A stretch of 64,000 nt of DNA, from the NCBI GenBank assembly GCA_002404015.1, contig DHIW01000108.1:1-64000 (forward strand), written 5' to 3'. Origin of the DNA: Chloroflexi bacterium UBA4736 (GTDB lineage Bacteria > Chloroflexota > Dormibacteria > Dormibacterales > Dormibacteraceae). Position 1 is the stretch's first letter. Each line of letters starts with the position of its first letter. The notes under the pieces were generated by a model that ran no database searches, was not told where the DNA came from, and saw nothing but the letters and a program-made list of their open reading frames with translations. The translations under genes and the position numbers were made by a program. Shown piece after piece: positions 34,214-40,989 of the stretch.

Positions 34214-34515
34214 CGGAGCTCCACCAGGAGGCGGATGCCGGTCCTTTCCTCGCCGTCGATCGAGATGTCTATGAAGGAGGGGATGCAGACCAGCTCGATG
34301 CCGGCGGGGGCTACGTAGCCGCGCGAGATGGCGATCGCCTTGACAGCCTGGTTGATGGCGCCGGCCCCGATCGCCTGTACCTCGACCTTGCCGGCGCTGC
34401 GGATCACGCCCGCGATGGCGCCGGCTACGGCGACCGGCTTCGAAGTCGCCGAAACCTTCAGCACCTCTATGGGTGCCCGCCCCTCGCCACTCACTGGTGT
34501 AACTACCCCCGTCAA
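34210..34515 (-). CDS. spoVS: SpoVS-domain protein
   Basis: Small Alba-like protein of about 94-101 residues with the conserved core IEVLKVSATSKPVAVAGAIAGVIRSAGKVEVQAIGAGAINQAVKAI split in recognisable blocks, ending in a Ser-Ile-Asp-rich strand. TTG 34515 overlaps the ymdB stop; the GTG at 34494 is an alternative closer to the usual start MEVLKVSA. In Bacillus SpoVS affects sporulation stages, but the family is widespread in non-sporulating Terrabacteria, so sporulation is not implied. It sits with rny and ymdB, its common neighbours. Confidence 0.9.
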   Translation of the reverse strand: MTGVVTPVSGEGRAPIEVLKVSATSKPVAVAGAIAGVIRSAGKVEVQAIGAGAINQAVKAIAISRGYVAPAGIELVCIPSFIDISIDGEERTGIRLLVELR

Positions 34516-35300
34516 ATGTGTTCTCGATCGATGCGCTGGATCGTTGTGGCCCGGCCGGTGGGCCGATCAATGGTAATCAAAACCGAATTGAATGTCACGG
34601 GTCCGGGGGCCACCTCGAAGCGGCGCGGGATGCCGGTCAGGAAGCGCTGCAGCGCCCCTTCCTTGTCCACGCCTATGACGCTGTCGCGGGGGCCGACCAT
34701 GCCGACGTCCGTCACGTAGGCGGTTCCGCCCGGCAGCACACGGTGGTCGGCGGTCGGAATGTGGGTGTGCGTGCCCACCACCGCGCTTACCCGGCCGTCC
34801 AGGTGCCAGCCCATCGCGGTCTTCTCGCTGGTCGCCTCGGCGTGCATGTCGCAGAAGACGATCTTGGGTTCGGGGTTCGCTGCCAGGACCGCGTCGGCGG
34901 CCCGGAAAGGGTCGTCGATGTCGTTTATGAACAGGCGGCCCATCAGGTTCATGACGAGCACCTGCTCGCCGTCGGCCTGGAGGACCAGGTGGCCTGTGCC
35001 GGGGACGCCGGGGGGGTAGTTCTCGGGGCGAAGGACGCGCTCGAGTCCGACGATCTCCTCCACGAACTGCTTCTGGTCCCAGACGTGGTTGCCGGTGGTG
35101 ACCACGTCCGCCCCGGCCTGGCGCAGCTCGTCCACGATCTTGGCCGTGATGCCAAACCCGCCAGCCGCGTTCTCCCCGTTGACGATGGTCAGATGCGGCT
35201 CAAGCTCCCGCTTTAGCGGCTCCAACAGAGCATCGACAGCCTCCCGCCCCGGCCGCCCAACAACATCAGCCACAAAAAGAATCCGAAACTCGCCCGACAC
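34512..35300 (-). CDS. ymdB: YmdB/TIGR00282 family metallophosphoesterase
   Basis: The 262-residue calcineurin-like phosphodiesterase has metal-ligand motifs ILFVADVVGRPGR, VNGENAAGGFGI, TTGNHVWDQK, FCDMHAEATSEK and VVGTHTHIPTADH. The Bacillus homologue hydrolyses 2',3'-cyclic nucleotides and cAMP and affects RNase Y-dependent gene expression and motile/sessile decisions. The GTG at 35300 gives the standard family length; the longer frame upstream runs through a repeat element and is not coding. It is divergent from rny, as in many Terrabacteria. Confidence 0.92.
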   Translation of the reverse strand: MSGEFRILFVADVVGRPGREAVDALLEPLKRELEPHLTIVNGENAAGGFGITAKIVDELRQAGADVVTTGNHVWDQKQFVEEIVGLERVLRPENYPPGVPGTGHLVLQADGEQVLVMNLMGRLFINDIDDPFRAADAVLAANPEPKIVFCDMHAEATSEKTAMGWHLDGRVSAVVGTHTHIPTADHRVLPGGTAYVTDVGMVGPRDSVIGVDKEGALQRFLTGIPRRFEVAPGPVTFNSVLITIDRPTGRATTIQRIDREHI

Positions 35301-35344
35301 GGTGTCAAGGAAAACAAAAAACTTGAGGAAGTGCAGATGTAGTC

Positions 35345-35457
35345 CGGGAGGCCTGGCTCCGCCAGGCCGTCTGAGTCCCGAATACAGGACGCGCACCGAC
35401 ACGTAAGTCGACAAAGGGAGGAAGGGTACTGGGGAGGAACCGCAGGTTCTTCCCCAG
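35345..35457 (-). repeat. 113-bp repeat, copy 1 (inverted, between ymdB and rny)
   Basis: Read on the minus strand, it starts with a hairpin-forming CTGGGGAAGAACC...GGTTCCTCCCCAG, continues through CCCTTCCTCCCTTTGTCGAC, and ends in a second palindrome GGCCTGGCGGAGCCAGGCC. It matches two direct copies downstream of rny in the other orientation with only a few differences, and the same 113-bp length. Confidence 0.9.
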
Positions 35458-35581
35458 CAGAATAGAATCCAAAAGTCAAACGCGCCCCTTATGGGCGCGC
35501 CTGAAGCACTGACCAACACGGTGAGGCTTCGTCCTCGCCTGGTTAGCACCTTCACAACCGAATAGCGAGGTGAACCAACCA

Positions 35582-37123
35582 ATGTCCATTCCTGTCGTTT
35601 TGCTGTTGGTGGTCATCGCCGCGCTCGTCGCAGGCGGAGCGGCTTTCGCCGTTTCCTATCTCGTCCTGCAGAGGCGCCACGGAACGGAGCTCGGGGAGTC
35701 CGAGAGCCGCTCCGCCCAGCGCCTGGCGGAAGCCGAGAGTGCTGCCAAGGAGCAGCTCCTCGCCGCCAAGGAGGAGGCGGTCCAGATCCGGACCGACGCC
35801 GAGACGGACGCACGCGAAACCCGGGCCCAGGCCCTGGCCGCTGAGAAGCGGGTCCACCAGAAAGAGGAGAACCTCGAACGCAGAATCGAGGAGATCAACA
35901 AGCGGGAGCAGGGGCTGGGAGACCGCGAACGCGGCCTGGAGGAGATCCGGGCACAGCTCGAAGAGGCGGTCAAGCAGCAGCTGCGAGAGCTCGAGCGGGT
36001 CGCCAACATGACCCGCCAGGAGGCCCAGGGCATCCTAATGAACCAGGTCGAACAGGACCTGCGGATCGAGGTGGCGCGCAAGGTGCGCGAGGCGGAGCTC
36101 GTGGCTCGCGAGGAGAGCGAGAAGCGGGCCCGGCAGATCGTCACCGAGGCGATCCAGCGGATCGCCGCCGACCAGACGGCCGAGACGTCGGTCTCGGTGC
36201 TGCCGCTTCCCAACGAGGAGCTCAAAGGCCGGATCATCGGCCGCGAAGGGCGCAACATCCGTGCGCTCCAGCAGGCCACCGGTATCGACCTGATCATCGA
36301 CGACACCCCCGAGGCCGTGATCATCAGCGGCTTCGACCCGGTCCGCCGCGAGGTGGCCCGGACAGCGCTCAACAAGCTGATCGTCGATGGGCGCATCCAC
36401 CCGGCCCGCATCGAGGAGGTCGTGGCAAAGGCGCGCCAAGAGGTGCTGCAGCGGGTTAAGGAGGAAGGCGAGGCGGCGGTGCTCGAGGTCGGCCTGCAAG
36501 GCATGCACCCCGAGATCGTCCGGCACCTCGGGATCCTTCGCTTCCGGACCAGCTACGGGCAGCAGGTCCTCAACCACTCCAAGGAGGTCGCCTACCTGGC
36601 CGGGATCATGGCCGCCGAGATCGGCGCCGACGTCCGGGTCGCGAGGATGTGTGGCCTTCTCCACGACATCGGGAAGTCCATCGACCACGAGGTCGAGGGC
36701 TCGCACGCTGTCATCGGAGCCGACCTGATCCAAAGGCACGGGGTTCCGGCCCCGGTCGTGCACGCGGTCAGGGCCCACCACTACGACGAGGAGCCGCACA
36801 CCATCGAGGCTCTTCTGCTCATCGCCGCCGACGCCATCTCAGCCGCCCGCCCGGGCGCGCGGCGGGAGACGCTGGAGGCCTACATCAAGCGTCTGGAGAA
36901 GCTGGAGGAGATCGCAAACTCGTTCCAGGGCGTCCAGCAGTCATATGCGATCCAGGCCGGCCGCGAGGTGCGAATCCTGGTCAAGCCGGAACAGATCGAC
37001 GACTCGACCGCTCAGCTCATGGCCCGCGACATCGCGAAGCGGATCGAAAGCGAGCTCAGCTACCCCGGCCAGATCCGGGTGACGGTCGTACGCGAAACCC
37101 GCGCAGTCGAGTACGCAAAATAG
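35582..37123 (+). CDS. rny: Ribonuclease Y
   Basis: Membrane-anchored endoribonuclease initiating mRNA decay. The 513 residues show an N-terminal membrane helix ([24 protein letters not shown]), a long coiled coil to about residue 190, a KH domain ([21 protein letters not shown]), and the HD domain with [14 protein letters not shown] and [15 protein letters not shown] 35582 is chosen; a GTG at 35570 would add four residues. A strong terminator follows at 37127-37156. The gene is bracketed by inverted copies of a 113-bp repeat and divergent from ymdB. Confidence 0.95.
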   Translation: MSIPVVLLLVVIAALVAGGAAFAVSYLVLQRRHGTELGESESRSAQRLAEAESAAKEQLLAAKEEAVQIRTDAETDARETRAQALAAEKRVHQKEENLERRIEEINKREQGLGDRERGLEEIRAQLEEAVKQQLRELERVANMTRQEAQGILMNQVEQDLRIEVARKVREAELVAREESEKRARQIVTEAIQRIAADQTAETSVSVLPLPNEELKGRIIGREGRNIRALQQATGIDLIIDDTPEAVIISGFDPVRREVARTALNKLIVDGRIHPARIEEVVAKARQEVLQRVKEEGEAAVLEVGLQGMHPEIVRHLGILRFRTSYGQQVLNHSKEVAYLAGIMAAEIGADVRVARMCGLLHDIGKSIDHEVEGSHAVIGADLIQRHGVPAPVVHAVRAHHYDEEPHTIEALLLIAADAISAARPGARRETLEAYIKRLEKLEEIANSFQGVQQSYAIQAGREVRILVKPEQIDDSTAQLMARDIAKRIESELSYPGQIRVTVVRETRAVEYAK

Positions 37124-37126
37124 AAG

Positions 37127-37156
37127 AAGGGAGGCCTCTCGGCCTCCCTTTTTTTT
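37127..37156 (+). terminator. Rho-independent terminator of rny
   Basis: Perfect stem GGGAGGCC/GGCCTCCC with a TCTC loop, extendable by two A-T pairs, followed by eight T residues, directly after the rny stop codon. Confidence 0.95.
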
Positions 37157-37185
37157 ACGGCTGGGGAGCAACCTGCGGTTTACGG

Positions 37186-37298
37186 CTGGGGAGGAACCTG
37201 CGGTTCCTCCCCAGTACCCTTCCTCCCTTTGTCGACTTACGTGTTGCTGCGCGTCTTGTATTCGGGACTCAGACGGCCTGGCGGAGCCAGGCCTTCCC
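37186..37298 (+). repeat. 113-bp repeat, copy 2
   Basis: Direct copy with hairpin CTGGGGAGGAACC-TGC-GGTTCCTCCCCAG at the start and GGCCTGGCGGAGCCAGGCC near the end. It is nearly identical to copy 3, 19 bp downstream, and to the complement of copy 1 at 35345-35457. Confidence 0.92.
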
Positions 37299-37317
37299 GC
37301 CGCGTCTTGGCCGCTGG

Positions 37318-37430
37318 CTGGGGAGGAACCTCCGGTTCCTCCCCAGTACCCTTCCTCCCTTTGTCGACTTACGTGTTGGTGCGCGTCTTGTATTCGGGAC
37401 TCAGACGGCCTGGCGGAGCCAGGCCTTCCC
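37318..37430 (+). repeat. 113-bp repeat, copy 3
   Basis: Direct repeat of copy 2 with very few changes, including a T-to-C change in the first loop (CTC for CTG context) and GTTGGT for GTTGCT in the middle. The 19-bp joint between copies (CGCGTCTTGG region) is also repeated after copy 3. Confidence 0.92.
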
Positions 37431-37502
37431 GCCGCGTCTTGGCTCTGTTGAGTTAGGTTGTCTGGTCCCCGAGTGGTTGCAACACTCCGCGTGTCAGCTA
37501 TT

Positions 37503-37552
37503 CCTCCGCCCGCAGGCGGAGGGAGGGGTCCTCCTGTCGCGGCATCTCGGGG
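37503..37552 (-). repeat. Second dispersed repeat, copy 1
   Basis: About 50 bp that, on the minus strand, match the plus-strand sequence at 58985-59033: CCCGAGATG, CGCGACAG, AGGACCCCTCCCTCCGC, then a palindromic GCGG/CCGC-rich end. Here it lies downstream of recX in non-coding DNA. Confidence 0.8.
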
Positions 37553-37562
37553 ACCGGAAGCG

Positions 37563-37970
37563 TTAGGTCTTCGCCTGGCGGCAGGCCTCGCGGACCACGT
37601 CCCAATCGAAGCCGCGCCGGATCAGCCGGCCTGCCAGGACGCGGCTGTCCCGCGACCCCGCCCGCCCGGCCAGCCGCAGAGCGGCCTCCAGCTGCGCCTC
37701 CCGGTCCGTGCCGGCCAGCGCGGCCCGCGCGGTCTCCCGGTCGATCCCCTTCGCCGCCAGCTCGCCCGCGATCGCGCCCGGCCCGCGGCTGGCCGAGCGC
37801 CGGCTCACCAGCGACTCGGCGAAGGCCGCGTCGTCCAGGTAGCCCTGGCCGGCCAGCCGCTCGACCGCGGCCTCGATCGCGTCCGGGGCGCAGCCCTTGC
37901 GACGGAGCTTCGACCTGAGCTCGCTCCGCGAGTGGGCGCGGACGCCGAGCAGCCGGAGCGCGACCGCCAA
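37563..37970 (-). CDS. recX: Regulatory protein RecX
   Basis: The 135-residue helical-repeat protein modulates RecA filaments. It shows LRLLGVRAHSRSELRSKLRRKG (first repeat), ERLAGQGYLDDAAFAESLVSRR, and later repeats ending AGRLIRRGFDWDVVREACR. TTG 37970 is the only standard start; the homologous region seems to begin two to four residues further upstream, where no start codon exists, so the N-terminus is uncertain. It starts 26 bp after recA on the same strand and is presumably cotranscribed with it under LexA control. Confidence 0.88.
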   Translation of the reverse strand: MAVALRLLGVRAHSRSELRSKLRRKGCAPDAIEAAVERLAGQGYLDDAAFAESLVSRRSASRGPGAIAGELAAKGIDRETARAALAGTDREAQLEAALRLAGRAGSRDSRVLAGRLIRRGFDWDVVREACRQAKT

Positions 37971-37996
37971 CGCGTCGGGGGCCGCCTTCGCCGTGT

Positions 37997-39052
37997 CTAC
38001 TCTTCCGGCTCCTCGCCCAGGCCGGCGCCCGTGCGGATGCTGGCCGAGGTGCGGAGCGGCATAGTTGCCAGGCCGGCCGCCTTCTCGCGAACCTTGGCCT
38101 CGATCTCGGCGGAGAGCGTCGGGTTCTCGCGCAGGTAGTTGCGCACGTTCTCTCGGCCCTGACCAAGGCGGACCTCGCCGTACGACATCCAGGTGCCGCT
38201 CTTTTCGACAATGTTGTACTCGGTTGCGGCGTCGATGAGGGCGCCCTCGCGGGAGATGCCTTCGTTGAAGAGGATGTCGAACTCGGCGGAGCGGAACGGT
38301 GGGGCCACCTTGTTCTTGACGACCTTGACTTTCACCCGGTTGCCGATGCTGTCGAGGCCCGACTTGATGACCTCCACCTTGCGGATGTCGAGACGCACCG
38401 AGGAGTAGAACTTGAGCGCCCGGCCGCCGGGCTGGGTCTCCGGGTTGCCGAACATGATCCCCACCTTCTCGCGCAGCTGGTTGATGAAGATCACGCTGGT
38501 GTTCGACTTGGAGATGACGGCCGTCAGCTTGCGCAGGGCCTGGGACATGAGCCGGGCCTGGAGGCCGACGTGGGTGTCGCCCATCTCGCCCTCGATCTCG
38601 GCCCTGGGGACCAGGGCCGCTACCGAGTCGATGACGATGACGTCGACCGCGCCGCTGCGGACGAGCACCTCGACGATCTCGAGCGCCTGCTCGCCGGTGT
38701 CCGGCTGGCTGATGAGAAGCTCGTCGATGTTGACGCCAAGCCGGGAGGCGTAGATGGGGTCGAGTGCGTGCTCGGCGTCAACGAACGCGGCCACGCCGCC
38801 CAGCTTCTGGGCCTCGGCGATCACGTGCAGCGCGACGGTGGTCTTGCCGGCCGACTCGGGGCCGTAGATCTCGACCACCCGGCCGCGCGGCACGCCGCCG
38901 ACGCCGAGCGCCAGGTCGAGCGGGAGCGAGCCGGTGGGGATGACGCTGATCTCCCGTCCCGCCATCGACTCGCCGAGCTTCATGATCGCGCCCTTACCGT
39001 AGCTGCGCTCGATCTGCTGGATGGCCGTGCTGAGTGCCTTTTCCTTCTCCAC
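37997..39052 (-). CDS. recA: Recombinase RecA
   Basis: The 351-residue strand-exchange protein and LexA co-protease shows Walker [22 protein letters not shown] (Walker B), the L1/L2 loops around [24 protein letters not shown] and [20 protein letters not shown], and an acidic C-terminal tail. The GTG at 39052 has AGGAGG 11 bases upstream. A LexA box lies in the promoter about 90-105 bp upstream. recX follows on the same strand. Confidence 0.98.
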   Translation of the reverse strand: MEKEKALSTAIQQIERSYGKGAIMKLGESMAGREISVIPTGSLPLDLALGVGGVPRGRVVEIYGPESAGKTTVALHVIAEAQKLGGVAAFVDAEHALDPIYASRLGVNIDELLISQPDTGEQALEIVEVLVRSGAVDVIVIDSVAALVPRAEIEGEMGDTHVGLQARLMSQALRKLTAVISKSNTSVIFINQLREKVGIMFGNPETQPGGRALKFYSSVRLDIRKVEVIKSGLDSIGNRVKVKVVKNKVAPPFRSAEFDILFNEGISREGALIDAATEYNIVEKSGTWMSYGEVRLGQGRENVRNYLRENPTLSAEIEAKVREKAAGLATMPLRTSASIRTGAGLGEEPEE

Positions 39053-39137
39053 TACGCGGTGTGCCTCCTAGTTGGATGTTTTGCTGAGTCTCGTGCTGCG
39101 ACTGAGCGGGATCAAGTCAGGTTGTTAAGCCGGGGTA

Positions 39138-39166
39138 AGTATCGAACAACTGTTCGATGCTGTCAA
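39138..39166 (-). promoter_or_regulatory. LexA-controlled recA promoter
   Basis: On the minus strand TTGACA (39161-39166) and GATACT (39138-39143) are 17 bp apart, with a perfect SOS box CGAAC-N4-GTTCG at 39143-39156 filling the spacer. It leaves a leader of about 80 bases before the recA GTG. Confidence 0.92.
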
Positions 39167-40236
39167 GCCTTGGCCGCCTCGTCCAACAGTAGGCGGAGCG
39201 CCTCCTCGGCCGCCTGCCGGCGGTTGGCCCAGCGGTCACCCCGGAAGTTGAAGACGCGGCCCGCCCCGCCCTGTCCGGACGCCACCCAGAGGTAGGTCAG
39301 GCCCACCGGCTTGGAGGTCCCGTCGGCGTCGGGGCCCGAGATCCCGGTGACCGAGATCCCGATGTCCGCCGCCAGAACGCGGCGAACCCCCTCCGCCATC
39401 GCCCGCGCCACCTCCTCGCTCACCGCGCCGTGAACAGCCAGGTCATCGGAAGGCACCCCCAGCACGTCGCGTTTCACATCGTTCGTGTAGGCGACCACCC
39501 CGCCCAGGAAGTAGCTCGAGCTGCCCGGCTGGTCGGTGATCAGCGCCGCCAGCAATCCCCCCGTGCAGGATTCGGCGACCGCAACGGTCCGGCCCGTCCG
39601 CTCCAGCTCCTCGGCCAGGCGGCGGGCCAGCGGGTCCACCGGCGACTCCGCGCCTGGAGCACCCCCCGTGGGCACCGCGACGAGGCCTGTGAGGAAGCTG
39701 GGGTCGAGCCGCTGGAAGACATGCCGGAAGCGCCACATGTAGTCGATGCCGCTGAGGACGGTGAAGACGACCGCCAGGTAGATGGCCGTGTAAGCGGCGA
39801 ACGACAGGGCCGGGTAGGGGCGGTGGAGGATCAACAGGAAGACCGCGCCCACCTGGGACACGGTCTTCGTCTTGCCCCAGGGCGTGGCCGAGATGACCCG
39901 GCCCTGGCTGGCGCTGACCGAGCGCAGGACCGTGATCAGGAGCTCGCGGCCGAAGATCACCAGCACGATCCAGGCCGCCAGCTCGGCCTCTTGCAGCAGG
40001 ACGATCAGGACCGAGAGGATGAATAGCTTGTCGGCCAGCGGGTCCAGGAACTTGCCCAGCTCGGTGACCTTTCCCTGCCAGCGGGCCAGGTTGCCGTCCA
40101 GTGTGTCGGTCAGCGAGGCGCCCAGGAAGATGCCGGCCGCCCACTGGTCGTGGCCCGGGAAGCGCCCGAACAGACAGACCATCAGGACCGGGATCGCGAG
40201 GAGCCGGCTGGCCGTCAGCAGGTTGGGCAGGTTCAC
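39163..40236 (-). CDS. Fused phosphatidylglycerophosphate synthase and PncC/CinA-type amidohydrolase
   Basis: The 357-residue ORF joins two enzymes usually encoded as neighbours. Residues 1 to about 190 form a CDP-alcohol phosphatidyltransferase with the full motif D44-x2-D47-G48-x2-A51-R52-x8-G61-x3-D65-x3-D69 and several membrane helices, expected to make phosphatidylglycerophosphate. Residues from about 205 form a CinA C-terminal domain (AVAESCTGGLLAALIT; YFLGGVVAYTNDVKRDVLGV; GISGPDADGTSKPVGLTYL), a nicotinamide-nucleotide deamidase fold. The short joint PTGGAPGAESPVDPLARRL is linker-like. The stop is within the -35 of the recA promoter. Confidence 0.9.
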   Translation of the reverse strand: MNLPNLLTASRLLAIPVLMVCLFGRFPGHDQWAAGIFLGASLTDTLDGNLARWQGKVTELGKFLDPLADKLFILSVLIVLLQEAELAAWIVLVIFGRELLITVLRSVSASQGRVISATPWGKTKTVSQVGAVFLLILHRPYPALSFAAYTAIYLAVVFTVLSGIDYMWRFRHVFQRLDPSFLTGLVAVPTGGAPGAESPVDPLARRLAEELERTGRTVAVAESCTGGLLAALITDQPGSSSYFLGGVVAYTNDVKRDVLGVPSDDLAVHGAVSEEVARAMAEGVRRVLAADIGISVTGISGPDADGTSKPVGLTYLWVASGQGGAGRVFNFRGDRWANRRQAAEEALRLLLDEAAKA

Positions 40237-40245
40237 GGGCCAGCC

Positions 40246-40989
40246 TCAATTCTGGGCCGCGAACTCGCGGGTGACCACCCCTGCGCCTAACGGCCCGACG
40301 TCCTCGCCGTCCAGCGTCACCAGCGTCGCCCCCGCCTTGCCGCTCGTCACCTTCACCTTCCGGCCGATGAAGATCGCCTCGCCGCCGGCATCGAAGAAGC
40401 GGCCCGAGGGGCCATAGAAGGGCTTGCCGTCAACCTCGACGTAGATCCAGGCCTGGTCCGTCGTGTGGAGGACCACCGAGATGTACCGGGCCACCGGCTG
40501 CGCCGGCGCGGCCGGCGCGGCGGCGACCGGCGCGGCCGACGCCAACCGGGGGAGGCTCGCGATGGGCGGAGCGATCAGCGCGGGGGTGGCTGTCGTGTCC
40601 TGGCGGAGCGACTCGAACTGCCGGAAGGCGTACAGGCCGAAGAGGAGGGCGAGCAGGATGAGGCCGGCCCCGGCCAGCACCGGGCCCGTGAGGGCGAGGC
40701 CCGGAGGCGGCGGCGAGGGCGCCACGCCGCCGATGGAGAGGCTGGGCCCGGTCGGGATAGGACCGGGCTCCAGCTCGCTCAGCAGCCGGTCGCCGTCCAG
40801 GCCCAGGTAGTCGGCGTAGGCGCGCATGTAGCCGCGGGTGTAGACCGGTCCCGGCAGGTCCTCCAGCCGGCCGGCCTCGAGGGCCGCCAGGTGGTGGGCG
40901 CGGATACGCGTCGCCGCCGCCGCCTGGTCCAGGGTGAGGCCACGGGCGGCGCGCTCCTCGGCGAGCAGCGTGCCCGGGGCCGGCGTCAC
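40246..40989 (-). CDS. RodZ-like helix-turn-helix membrane protein
   Basis: The 247-residue protein has an N-terminal HTH_25 domain (GTLLAEERAARGLTLDQAAAATRIRAHHLAALEAG), one membrane helix (LTGPVLAGAGLILLALLFGLYAF), an Ala/Pro-rich linker and a C-terminal DUF4115-like domain (AWIYVEVDGKPFYGPSGRFFDAGGEAIFIG). RodZ anchors the MreB cytoskeleton in rods; here no mre gene is nearby, so the cytoskeletal role is only inferred. The GTG at 40989 overlaps the ftsK stop (GTGA). Common neighbour of ftsK and pgsA. Confidence 0.88.
   Translation of the reverse strand: MTPAPGTLLAEERAARGLTLDQAAAATRIRAHHLAALEAGRLEDLPGPVYTRGYMRAYADYLGLDGDRLLSELEPGPIPTGPSLSIGGVAPSPPPPGLALTGPVLAGAGLILLALLFGLYAFRQFESLRQDTTATPALIAPPIASLPRLASAAPVAAAPAAPAQPVARYISVVLHTTDQAWIYVEVDGKPFYGPSGRFFDAGGEAIFIGRKVKVTSGKAGATLVTLDGEDVGPLGAGVVTREFAAQN

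Larger units (their letters stand above)
37157..37562. other. Gene-free repeat-rich region between rny and recX
   Basis: This 406-bp stretch contains no credible gene. It holds a truncated start of the 113-bp repeat (from about 37160, with the first hairpin arm only), two full direct copies (37186-37298 and 37318-37430) and one copy of a second dispersed repeat (37503-37552). A long frame through it encodes only low-complexity shadows of the repeats. Confidence 0.8.

Noticed and set aside
34210..34515. SpoVS as evidence of sporulation
   Set aside because: The family is common in non-sporulating bacteria and no other sporulation gene is in the window.
34213..34570. Upstream extension of miaB to 34570
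   Set aside because: It lies in the wrong frame of spoVS and has Arg/His/Gly shadow composition; it would put over 110 unrelated residues before the conserved start.
35470..35510. GC hairpin between the repeat and rny as a ymdB or repeat terminator
   Set aside because: The stem is short, the T-run is interrupted, and it lies upstream of ymdB rather than at a gene end.
37186..37430. The tandem repeats as a CRISPR array
   Set aside because: Units are 113 bp with only a 19-bp joint that is itself repeated, contain internal palindromes, and there are no varied spacers or cas genes.
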